A DNA stretch of 64,000 nucleotides from Nephrocerus scutellatus (taxonomy: Eukaryota; Arthropoda; Insecta; Diptera; Pipunculidae): NCBI GenBank assembly GCA_947095585.1, contig OX352761.1, positions 140,026,277 through 140,090,276 of the forward strand, given 5' to 3'. Both the position numbers and the translations under genes were made by a program. This document shows positions 45,566-55,519 of this stretch, in pieces. The notes beneath the pieces were generated by a model. The model was not told where the DNA came from. It was given only the letters and a program-made list of their open reading frames with translations, and did not search any database. Every line of letters starts with the position of its first letter. Position 1 is the stretch's first letter.

Positions 45566-45965
45566 TCATATTTTGACGATCGTAGTCTGCTATTTTGTTT
45601 ACAAGTCTACGGAAGCATTTCGATATATGCGTCGTGTTTTAAAGGAATTCAAACGTAACATTATGATTGCCCTGTTTTTAGCTGGAAAATCATAAGCGGC
45701 TATTGTTAAAACGCTCCAGCATTTGAATGTGAATAAAATGTTTGTGTATCGGATAATCACACGTTACAACTATACTGGTAGCACCCGCACCAGAAATGGT
45801 TCGCATAGTGAAGGCACGAATTAAGCGAAATCCACAACAAAGTGCGCATAAACTGGCAAATTTGCACGGTTCCGACGGATCATGATAAATTAACTTCAAT
45901 TGAAGCACTACAAGATACAAAAAGTGCAAGATTTTACAACGGCTCAAGATGGTTCCATACGTTTA
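45566..45965 (+). mobile_element. mariner-like transposase, N-terminal part
   Basis: Plus-strand reading with frameshifts: NIMIALFLAGKS, AAIVKTLQHLNVNKMFVYRI with ITRYNYTGSTRTRNGSHSEG (about 45657-45810), VRIVKARIKRNPQQSAHKLA with NLHGSDGS (about 45797-45885) and KVQDFTTAQ-like sequence. This is the paired helix-turn-helix DNA-binding half of a mariner-like transposase. The catalytic half continues at 46.49 kb after an inserted retroelement. Confidence 0.7.
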
Positions 45966-46484
45966 GGTTAACTTACACGGTGCAAGAAATATTTTACTCC
46001 CTCTGATCTGTTTACTACTTACAAGTATTTTATTCGCCCTTAACTTGAGTATAATTGTATTATCTGATCTGGTGCGCCTAAAACTATCTTGCATCAGCTA
46101 GATAGAATACAAAACCGCGCGATAAAACTTATCGGTGACGCAAATATAGCGAAATCAATAGATTCGTTTGAACACCGCAGGAACGTTTCCTGCTTGTCTT
46201 TCTTTTATCGCTTCTTCCACCAGCGGTGCTCAAGAGAAATAGCCAGTTGCATGCCACCTCTCCTTGAATTCAATCGCAGTTGTCGTGGCGCTCTAAATGC
46301 ACATCAGCTTATCCTCAAGCACAACTGCGGACGTACAGTTAAGTTCAGAGATTCGTAATCCAGCCGTACAACACGCATGTGGAGTGCTCTGCCAAGCTCT
46401 GTCTTTCCACATCGTTATAATCAACAGGCATTCAAAGGACAAGATCATAGACATCACCTTTTTTTGTTTACGGTTAAACAGTAG
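45966..46484 (+). mobile_element. CR1/jockey-type retroelement fragment inserted in a mariner relic
   Basis: A plus-strand 5'-truncated RT C terminus: KKYFTPSDL, LHQLDRIQNRAIKLIGDANI, SFEHRRNVSCLSFFYRFFHQ, CSREIASCMPPLLEFNRSCR and GRTVKFRDS, followed in another frame by RNPAVQHACG-like sequence near 46360-46440. It is the same family as 17.2 and 31.3 kb. The characteristic 3' tail is missing here; the next recognisable sequence is the C-terminal mariner transposase. Confidence 0.8.
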
Positions 46485-46991
46485 GTGGTTAGAGGACAAG
46501 TCCAACGACAATTTAGACAAGTGAGTTACTCTTCGCAAACAAGCTCCGGCTTGTGTGATGGTTTAGGCAGCTATAACTCCAAATGGTTATTCTACGCTAG
46601 TCTTTATCGATCAAGGCGTCAAAGTGAAGCAAGAACAAAGGTATTTAATGATGCGTTGCTATCTTGGGCACACAAAAAATTCGATAACAACCGCTGGACA
46701 TTCCAACAGGACTCAGCACCATCACATAAAGTTTGTTTGACACAACAATTTTTACAAAGTCACGTTCCCAATTTAATTTCTTCACAACAATGGTCTCCAT
46801 ACAAACCCGACTTAAATCCAATAGACTTCTCGATATGGTCCACTATGAAGGTCAAAGTGTCAACAAAAAGACATGAAAGTGTGGACGCATTAAAGACAGG
46901 TCACGTTCGTGCAGCATGCAATGCCTTCGCTAAGAGACTTCCGCCAAATGTGGCTACATCAATGAGTAACGTGTTTTACATAAAATTTTAA
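46485..46991 (+). mobile_element. mariner-like transposase, C-terminal part
   Basis: An open plus-strand frame whose first residues are retroelement-derived. From about 46530 it reads as transposase: KVFNDALLSWAHKKFDNNRW, TFQQDSAPSHKVCLTQQFLQ (second catalytic Asp), VPNLISSQQWSPYKPDLNPI with DFSIW (last catalytic position), then KTGHVRAACNAFAKRLPP and a stop at 46989. The catalytic residues in this part look intact. The N-terminal half is separated and broken (45.57-45.97 kb). Confidence 0.8.
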
Positions 46992-47613
46992 ATGTTTTTA
47001 TTAACATTCTCTAAAAAAATTTAATAAAAATATTCATTAATGACGAAATTCCAGCCTTTTACACTCTTTTACATGGTAAAAGGAAGTACTGTAGTAATCA
47101 TGTAAATTTTCGAACTCGGTGCCATTTTTTTTCATAATGGCGTGTTGAGCGTGTAGCTCAAGGAATTTGCACTCTTATAATGTGGGCGTTAGGAAATCAA
47201 AGTGAGGAGATGTGTATGAACATGAGACTTAAACGAATTTGATTTAGTAACACTTTGATCGCCGGCCCCTGTACATCAGAAGTTCCTGTGATAAAGCAAT
47301 TAAGATACATTTTCTGGATCAATTTGTATGGCACGTAACTCAACCCGGTGACGTACAATCACCAAAATTAATAATTTCTCCACCTTGTTCTAAAAATGAG
47401 TTAAGCGAAAGTATCTTTGAAATATGACTTTTCGTTCTTGAGTTTTATCGAGATCCATCCCAATGGGATTGTGTTTGCTGTTTTAGGCTCCAAATTGCAT
47501 AAAACGTGGAGAAAACATGTTTTTCTCAATTTTTTTTGAAGAAATTCTAGTACTTTGTGTCTTTTTAACCGAAGTAATTCTAAGGTCAGTTTATAAAATA
47601 TATACGTTAGTGT
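46992..47613. repeat. intron with a degenerate CR1-family 3' tail
   Basis: 47145-47200 (gcgtgtagctcaaggaatttgcactcttataatgtgggcgtta) is an eroded minus-strand copy of the CR1-type 3' tail, followed by about 150 bp of non-coding remnant (gaggagatg...gagacttaaacg) like that at 21.3 kb. The rest is AT-rich with no feature. Confidence 0.5.
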
Positions 47614-47983
47614 CAGGTTATAGTTTGAGTTGAAATGAAAATCTTATGAAGTATATATCAAATTATTAGTAGATTTCTGTTACCAGCATTGCAATTAAAA
47701 GCATCTTATGCTATAATCGCTTCCCCAAATTATTATACAGTTTATATGGAATAATTAATTGGCAATGCATAATAAGATTTCCAAACACAAAATAAAAACA
47801 GGTTATAGTTTGAGTTGAAATGAAAATCTTATGAAGTATATATCAAATTATTAGTAGATTTCTGTTACCAGCATTGCAATTAAAAGCATCTTATGCTATA
47901 ATCGCTTCCCCAAATTATTATACAGTTTATATGGAATAATTAATTGGCAATGCATAATAAGATTTCCAAACACAAAATAAAAA
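47614..47983. repeat. perfect 185-bp tandem duplication
   Basis: 47614-47798 and 47799-47983 are identical as far as I can compare base by base; each starts caggttatagtttgagttg and ends cacaaaataaaaa. Non-coding and intronic. The absence of any difference implies a very recent duplication or an assembly duplication. Confidence 0.95.
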
Positions 47984-48478
47984 CGCCTGCAGGACTGCAT
48001 GTATCTATCAGAAAAAATGTGCTAAAGTGCTGGACTAAATCAAAGGAAAATGTGTTAATTTCTTTTAACCATATTATGCCGAAACAATGGTTAAAGCTTA
48101 CAATTGGAGCACCAAAAATAATTAATTTTCTCATTGAACTACCGGTTCAATAATGCGCAGTCTTCTGCGCCTGCCTACGTCCGCCTTCACCAAACAACAT
48201 CATACACAGCGATGCTTAAATACTGCTTTCGGTAATAGGACGACAATAACAACAGCAAGCGCAGATAAATTAAAATAAAATTAGGTCTCAGCATTCAACC
48301 ATCTGCAAGCAAGGCAATGAATGCACTATACAAGTAGCTGCAAAACAAAGGGGAAATGTGGATGGCACATCAAACTTCTTCTTCCTTGCAACTCATTGTC
48401 CTTGCGTCGTGTCGATTATTTCAAGTGATAGTGCGACGGCGATTATTATTCGTGCAATTTAAGAACTCTTTCTCTTAC
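47984..48478. other. Ptp99A intron, nothing recognised
   Basis: A 69-codon plus-strand frame (47944-48153) overlaps the duplicated unit and has no recognised family. The remaining sequence up to the transmembrane exon has no coding signal. Confidence 0.4.
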
Positions 48479-48618
48479 CTCCATAAAAAGAACGCCATCA
48501 CAATGAGAACAATTCCGAAACAACTGAATATAATTCCAACGAGGACAGCTAAATTGTAGTCATTGTGTGATTGTCTTAACGATGACTGAATTTTCTCGCA
48601 ATTCGGTTGCAAGAGTAT
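48479..48618 (-). CDS. Ptp99A: Ptp99A transmembrane exon
   Basis: A 140-nt minus-strand exon flanked by ttatatatttcag and GTAAGAG. It enters in phase 0 and leaves in phase 2. It encodes 46 complete residues: a short juxtamembrane ectodomain (ILLQPNCEKIQSSLRQSHND), then the membrane helix NLAVLVGIIFSCFGIVLIVM with AFFLW at the cytoplasmic face. Splicing to 26940 gives ...FFLWRKCFHAAYYYLDD, a natural stop-transfer followed by the phosphatase region. This exon is the branch point for the candidate truncated isoforms at 45.1 and 27.1-27.3 kb. Confidence 0.92.
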
Positions 48619-50570
48619 CTGAAATATATAGAGTGAAAAGATACAATAAGGAAATGTCATTATAATAATAATTATTATTTTTAACATAATCATAAAAATT
48701 ACAATAGCATTTATACACACACCCACACACAATTAAACAATTGAAGCAGTTCTCGAAAATCTATGAATTCACAAATATCTACAAAGTTGGTTTCTTTGTT
48801 CTGAATGGATGAAAATTACAACAATAAAAATCTTAATCCCCATAAAAAATGCTGCATATCTTGTTGTGTAGAATATATGTACTCACAATCATAAAAAATC
48901 CATCCATAATCCTGGCTAAAACAACCATTTTGTATAAAGTTCACACATGACGACAAAAACGAACAATGGAATGAAAAAATAAGCAAACTTTTTATGCGCG
49001 CGATACGACGACGACGAGTATGTAGATATGAGCGGCAATTGTGTCAGGCGAAAAAAGATAATATTTTACTTTTTTGAATAACTAATAAATGTTGCACTGC
49101 AGCACCGCACCGTAACATCATAAAACTATTCAGATATAAAAACAAAACGTGGCATGCAATTTATCGTGGAATAACTATCTACACAAAGCGAACATGCGAA
49201 CCCAAGTTGCTGGACAATTTTCCCCACATTAAATCTTCTAACAAATTAAGATAAAAAATTCGGGCTTCTGACCCGAAAACTATTAAAAGTTAAGTAGAAT
49301 AATTTCTTTTTAACTCATTTAGAAGAAGTCAAAAGGAAAACACTCGTGTTACCCATGCATCTTTTAATCGCACTTATTGCATTAAACGAGAACTGCTCGA
49401 CGGACGGTCAGTGGCCAACCTAACGAGGTGGTTTTTTTTTCATCAGAAATAACCAAACCGCTTAAATTACTTACAATAGAGGAGAAAATCACAGAATCGC
49501 ACGTACAACTTTTGTCCTAAAAATTCTATGAATTCCTCACAGAACAAACTGTGAGGGATAAAACAAAAACTATGTACATGTAGATACAACTTTTATTATT
49601 TATTCCAAAGTCAACAGAAATGAGCTTTGTGTATTCCTTAATATGGGAGAATGCATCGCATCCACTTTGCCACTACATCTCAATGTGAGATAAAAGGATA
49701 AACAAACGAATGAATGGGGGAAAGGGGATGTGCAAGAAAAAACACGGGCAAACGTTGAGAAAAATTACAAATTATGAAAACAACGGTCATGTGTCATAAA
49801 AGGTAAACTGCAGGTATGAGAATTCCTTTAGACCGGATGTAAAAGATTTATATACAGTGTAAGCACCTGCATGCATGCATATAAAAATCATTAAGGATCC
49901 TTTTATGCAGAACAGAGAATGCTTCGTTTTTTTCCCGGTTGAAAGTCATTGTGGAGATTAAAATGCTAAAATTAAGAAAAAACAACCACATACAAAGTGA
50001 CTGTAACTTATCCTTGCATCCCTCCTTTGTTTTTAACGAGCAACGAAAAATGGAAGCAAAGAAAGGATGTTAAACAAGTAATGTAAACGATATGCCGATG
50101 ACCGCTGCGATGCTTCTGTATTAATAAAACTTTACAACAGCGCTGTGTAAGCCTTAAGTGGCTGTCACTGATGGTTTATTTAAGTAAAGGATAATAAATT
50201 GCTGTAATTAATGGACAATACGAAGCTAGGAAAATGGATGGATTCATTTGTAATTGGACTGGAACAGTAACTTGTTAATTCTCTATTAAATATTTCTCTT
50301 GATATCATGAATCAACTTCGGATATAAAAGGATACAAATCAATTAAGAAAATTGTGAATTAGACATACGTGGCTTTGTGAGCGGCCGCAGTAAATTTTAA
50401 AAGGGTTATGGCACGAACGTATGAAAAAATGCACTCGATCTTCTTTGTACCGAATCCTATCACAAACTTTCCTTTACATAAACTATATATTTATAAAAAT
50501 TATCAGTTTAGGTATCACGAAAATTATAAAATGATCGACACTACCGAGTTCGTGGCAATGTTCCTCTCGT
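48619..50570. other. Ptp99A intron, nothing recognised
   Basis: About 2 kb of AT-rich intron, with (CA)n at 48716-48730. No coding frame or transposon motif is recognisable. Confidence 0.5.
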
Positions 50571-51240
50571 GATCTTATGTCATAATTCATCATAATCATA
50601 TTTGGCTCTACAACCGGGGTCCGGTCCTGGCGTCCCACAAAAAGTCTCTCCACTGTTCCCGATTTGAGACGATTTCATCCAGTTTTGCATCCCTAAACTC
50701 GGGGCGTCCTGGTCTACGTCATGCTTCCACCGTAATCTTGGCCAGCCTCGCTGTTGTGTTCCATAAATCATACCGTAAACAGGATCCTTTTCCCTCTTGC
50801 GAGGATCCTGGCCACCGGAGCCAAGACTTTTCTCTCAAACGCGGCTAAGAGGTCAGAATGATTTTTGCGAAGCACACAAGTCTCGGATCCATATGTAAAT
50901 ACTGGTATGACTATTGTCCTATATACCAGCAGCTTGGATGTTATGGTTAAGTTCCTGGATTGGAAGAGTCTTGACAGACTATAGTGGGCTTTGTTGGCTT
51001 TAAGCAACCGTGTGCGTATTTCTGTTTCCATTCCATATACCAGCAGTTTGGATGTTATGGTTAAGTTCCTGGATTGGAAGAGTCTTAACAGACTATAGTA
51101 GGCTTTGTTGGCTTTAAGCAAACGCTGCCTTCTTTTGTCAAAGCGAAGTACAAACATCCTAACTTTATTCATAAATGACACTTGCATTTCTTCAATTCTT
51201 GTTGAGTGCGTCAACGATATCCTTCGTTAGATACGCCGCA
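50571..51240 (-). mobile_element. RTE-type retrotransposon 3' end with internal in-frame duplication
   Basis: Minus-strand C terminus of an RTE ORF2: LLKANKAHYSLSRLFQSRNL with TITSKLLVYRTIVIPVFTYG and SETCVLRKNHSDLLAAFERK, then (after a frameshift) GTQQRGWPRLRWKHDVDQDA and a tail ending CRAKYDYDEL. The GxxRRGRPRxRWxDxVxxD block and Asp/Glu-rich end are characteristic. A segment of 86 nt is repeated at 50923-51008 and 51037-51122. Confidence 0.85.
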
Positions 51241-51480
51241 TTTTAGGCCTTTAACGGCGCAAAAAATTCGCAAATGTACAAAAATACGTAAATAAATACA
51301 CCCCCTCTAATGGGGCAACTATTTACTATTAATATCATAATGTCTTGGCAATTCACCCAGAATATCATTATTAAGAGATGTCAAGTAGGGTTTTTCGGCT
51401 CTGCGTGAAGTTAGCTGCGGTTTGTTTGACGTTATAGAACTTGCCATTTAATTACAAGCTTCGACAACGTTGCAAACTAT
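51241..51480. other. Ptp99A intron, nothing recognised
   Basis: Short AT-rich interval; the right part may be the start of the following transposase relic. Confidence 0.3.
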
Positions 51481-51850
51481 CCAAATTTTGTATCATAGTT
51501 CGCGTTCCGTTGCTCAGGAATCGGGCATATCTGTGACCCCGGAATAATTGCTTTGACTTAATTTCTGGCTTCGTTAATAAGCAAAATAGTCACATTTGGT
51601 AAAGTCAACTACTCGAAACAATTAACGAAATAGCACAAACTTTTACTTTTTAGGACGGGTTTTACGCTGGTGGGGTAATTGGCCGATACTTCTTCTTCAA
51701 TTATACTGGCAACGCAATCACAGTCAATGGAGAATAGATGGAGAATAGACCTGATGACTGACTATTTTTGGTATAAATTGGAAGAGGTTGACTTGGAGTA
51801 TATATGAATCACTGGTAATTTAAACATTATGTGTATCAATCGATTTGTTT
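51481..51850 (+). mobile_element. mariner/Tc1-superfamily transposase fragments
   Basis: Plus-strand pieces: SSRSVAQESGISVTPE near 51505-51545 and, after a gap, GFYAGGVIGRYFFFNYTGNA with ITVNGE near 51658-51735, then MTDYFWYKLEEVDLEYI near 51755-51805. These are the central transposase blocks around the ...GPYFFxxxxGxAVTVN...YRxMxxDFFWxxL motif. Very decayed; probably related to the 39 kb copy. Confidence 0.65.
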
Positions 51851-52000
51851 AGTGGCAATCGACCGACTTTAATTGTCAGCTGTTTGTCGCCTTTCCGCCA
51901 AATCAAACGTATCACTCGGGCCACTTATCAGTACTCTGGCTATTTTCGGACGTGCTGTTAAGTTCAGAGCTGATTTCCTTTTTAAGATGTACAACTTTTA
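51851..52000 (+). mobile_element. possible tiny CR1-type fragment
   Basis: STLAIFGRAVKFRADFLFKM (about 51930-51990) resembles the KPIFGRTVKFRDSFFSRT block of the CR1-type family elsewhere in the window. The resemblance is short, so confidence is low. Confidence 0.35.
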
Positions 52001-52870
52001 TATATTGTGTTATATTTTAGGATTTTTTTTAAATACCAACAAAAAAGAAGTGTTATGATAATCTCCAATCAGAGGTTGCTTGCAGTATTTAATTATAAAA
52101 CAATAATTCGTTCTTGTTAATTGCAAGTGATAAATTCAGTAATCACATATCATAACCTACCAACGCGGCAACTAGCTTTTACCAACAACGATCGATTATT
52201 ATGCATACACGTAAGTAAAATTTATTTTTGTCAACATAAAGTGTGGCAATTTATTGCAAATAAAATGGACCCAAGTTAAAAGTACTAATTGCCATTCATA
52301 TTCATCCGCTATTAAACACTAAAAACGGCAAGCTTATTTATACATAAGGTAGCAATTAAAATCAAAAATCAAAAAACACATAACTTGTTCTTGTGGAAAT
52401 AGCTAGCACAGAAAAAAAAACCGCTCATAGGATAATTGAGTTGAAGCAATTATTGAGTGCAACAAATTGAAATGACTCAAAAAATGTTCAAGGCGTGCAA
52501 TGTCAGCTAATATTAGATGGGACATTTATCTTGTGGTACTATTTTTACTTTCAGTTATGTAGTTCATATATTCATGACTTTGACAAGTGAACCATTAATA
52601 TGAAAAAATGTTAAATAATAAGCACAAAGTGCACTTTTAAGTGAAGCATTATGCAAATACAACAAAGTTGAGCCCAATGTCGACAAGTGCCAACAAAAAA
52701 ATTGCAAGCAAGTAATTAATCATAATATCTACTATTGCATCGCGTAAATATTCTATTAAGTATTTTGCATTTAAAGTAGAATAATTGACGCGAGCATAAA
52801 GTCAGTAATAATAAAAGTTCAGCAAAGTCGGGCCATTTATAATCAGATTTCTCAAAAGATATGTAAGTTT
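52001..52870. other. Ptp99A intron, nothing recognised
   Basis: AT-rich intronic DNA between transposon relics and the SINE. The minus-strand frame 52716-53066 overlaps the SINE and is not a gene. Confidence 0.45.
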
Positions 52871-53095
52871 GTGGGCGCCGTGGTTTAGTGGAAATGCGCC
52901 TGCTACTGAGCAGGAGGTTCGTGGTTCGAATCCGAGTAACACCAAAAGTATTTTTCACGGTGTCCCACCTCTCGCGAATGGGTGACAAACGCTCTGAGAG
53001 TAATAACTTGTCGCGACTTCTCACTTCGCCGTTCGGACCCGGCCTTAAATTGTAGGTCCCTTCCATTTGTGACCAAAAATATAAATGCGCAACAC
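52871..53095 (+). repeat. tRNA-derived SINE
   Basis: A tRNA-like head at about 52872-52945 carries an RNA polymerase III A box (tggtttagtgg, 52881-52891) and a perfect B box (ggttcgaatcc, 52923-52933), spaced as in tRNA genes. A cctgctactgagcagg hairpin sits in the anticodon-arm position. The acceptor and T stems pair poorly, so it is not a functional tRNA. A non-tRNA body follows (ttttcacggtgtcccacctctcg... to ...tgaccaaaaatataaat), part of which recurs at 38.92-39.00 kb. It lies on the strand opposite to Ptp99A. Confidence 0.75.
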
Positions 53096-53287
53096 AAATG
53101 GTCGCGAGAAGCTAGGTCTGTCGCGCCGAATGTTATTATATTAAATGTGAGTTTCCATAAATAACAACCGCACAAAATTTCATTTTTATTTATAAAGTTT
53201 TAAATAAATTATAAGGAAAACATCATACATACATACACACTATTTAACGATTTACAAACGATATTAATGCGTCATCGCTGAACTTAC
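53096..53287. other. Ptp99A intron flank
   Basis: Short AT-rich intron next to the fibronectin III exon, with catacatacatacacac microsatellite-like sequence at about 53223-53240. Confidence 0.45.
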
Positions 53288-53404
53288 CTTTCTGGTCTCG
53301 GAAAACTTTCCAAGAACTATCTTCTTTGGATTTGCAACGCTAAAAGTTGCAGCCGCTACTTTGACTTCATAAACTGAGTTCGTTGTCAAATTTTGCAAAA
53401 TCAT
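53288..53404 (-). CDS. Ptp99A: Ptp99A exon: end of last fibronectin III domain
   Basis: A 117-nt minus-strand exon (39 residues, phase 0 at both ends) between an acceptor cttttag and the donor GTAAGTTC. It encodes MILQNLTTNSVYEVKVAAAT then FSVANPKKIVLGKFSETRK. The L-x-x-x-T/Y-x-V-x-V-x-A-x-T pattern is the F-strand signature of fibronectin type III domains, here followed by a G-strand-like GKFSE. It completes the domain begun in exon 58456-58736 and leads into the juxtamembrane segment of the transmembrane exon. Confidence 0.88.
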
Positions 53405-55519
53405 CTAAAAGGAGAAAGAAAATGCAATTAAATGGAGCGAAATTTGGAAACATAAAGTGAAAAGTTTCATTTCACTCGGTGTTGAGATTATAAAACGTAG
53501 CTCACAATTAAGGAAAAGGAATACATGCTAGCAGCAGGATAAAGGAAAACATTTAAACTTGATAGCCTTAAAGTAAATTAGTAAAAGTTTAAATTCGTCT
53601 TTTAAAGATAAACATGTTCCTATACAAAGAGGGATGCTAATGCAAAAACTCAGAAACGTTAACCAAGTATCAAAAAACTTTTTTATCCCCTTTAAATGTT
53701 GGTTCCAATGCATTTGCTGAATTTATGAAATTTAAAGAAATTCTGCACTTTATTAAAAATGAAAATGAACCAGCAAAACTTGTTGCATTCGCTATAAATG
53801 TGTCCATAAATAAACATAACTTTATCGAAACCATTTCTATTTGGCGAATGAATAACGCAATATGCAGTTGGCAAGGATCCTCGATACAACCTGTATGCCA
53901 ATGAATAAAACATTATGAATTTTGATATCCTAAACTCATCAAAAGAGCGATATAGCGGTCTACGCCAGTTCACAGACTTTGTTATGCCATCAGCACTTAA
54001 TCATACGTCATATCACAATGAATTATTATTCCACAGTTCAACGGTTGCACTGCCAGTTACCCCTTGGAATAGAGAAAAGCTGCATGCAACGAACGAACGA
54101 ACAGAACAGCAGGTATCAGGATACGATACACATTTTATCTCCCACTTGATGGCTTACAAAAGATACAAAAAACTAAACAAATCTACTTCATCTGCACATA
54201 TATTGCACAATACTGCAACTATGTGATGATGAGTCTTTGTCTGGAGTTCGATACTAAAAAATCCGTAAAAATAATGCTTCTACTAAAATTTCTTTTTGCA
54301 TTATGTGACACGAAATGGGAATACAAAAATGAAAGGAGAAAATAAAATTAAAAATCGCTACGGCTGGTAGTTTCTGGTCCTACAATACAATCATATTCAA
54401 ATATGTTAGGTGCAAGCGTTGCGCATTTTATTTACATTTCAATTCAACTTCAACAAACGTTTAACCGTTTAACGAACAAAGGACAATAGAAACTAATCTT
54501 ATAACGATAAAGAAAATAAAGGATTTTAATGGATTCGCCTATAACCGCGTGTTTGAAACGTTTCAACAAAGTTATAATAATACCCTCGCGCTGCAGTGCA
54601 GGGCCACAAAAAAGTGGTTTAGCGTGCACATATCACAGAAAAACCATCTAAAACAGCAATATGTCAATAAAATTCTATGTTCCACCTGTAAAAATAAAAA
54701 TTTATCTGCATTCGACGAGCATCATTGAAGGATACAGCTACGATTTTAGTTATTATTATTGCATTGCGTTGCACATAGCAGTTGCAACATCAGAAAAAAG
54801 GGCAATATGTTATGTCGTTGTTCAGGTTGAAACAAAAAAATAAAATAAAAAAAAAACTTAAAACCTGAACAGACAGCATATTTATTATGGAACAGTCAAT
54901 GATCGCGCAACGCAACTCACTTGATACTTTGTGTGTCTGTTGTGCTCTGTTTTGGGCATATACTGGAATTGAAAAATACTTTTTGGCAACATTCCTTTCA
55001 AGGTTTCAAATAATAGCAGCGTATAAAAAACTACTTATGAAACAATGAACAATCATTCATAAAAACAGGAACACCACATCGTAAATGTACGTGCACAGGA
55101 ATAGAAATGCAGCTGATGTTAAAAAATAGAGTTATCCTGTTTTTAAAAGCTCAATATACATGCTCTACTACAGGAGACGATATAAAAGTTTTGCAAATGA
55201 TAAAAACTGAAAGTTTATAATAAATTAGGGAATGTACCAAATCTAAAGCCAAGAATTCCAAAAAAATAAAAAAATGGACAATAAGAGGACAAGATTTCGC
55301 CCATTGTTTATATTGTTTTTCACATTGAGGAATACACATTTTCGAAACGATACCGTCCACTTAGTTACAGCAAAAAGTAGCTTTCTTAAAGTTATTTAGA
55401 ATGATTTTCTAATGTATCCCTACTAGCCAGCCATCTTGATGACTACTCTTCTGTTTCTACTGTATGTCTTATTATTCTAAAATATGTGAAATTCCTAGAA
55501 ATTGATGAAAAACAAGACA
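53405..55519. other. Ptp99A intron, nothing recognised
   Basis: About 2.1 kb of AT-rich intron. A 103-codon plus-strand frame (53915-54226) has no recognised similarity and unremarkable composition, so I do not call it a gene. Confidence 0.45.

Noticed and set aside
52872..52945. A functional tRNA gene
   Set aside because: Polymerase III boxes are good but acceptor and T stems pair poorly and a repeat body follows, so a SINE is the better call.
52716..53175. Two minus-strand frames of 116 and 90 codons
   Set aside because: They run through the tRNA-derived SINE in antisense and are not conserved-looking.
53915..54226. 103-codon plus-strand frame in a Ptp99A intron
   Set aside because: No recognisable domain, no splice context, and composition like the surrounding intron.
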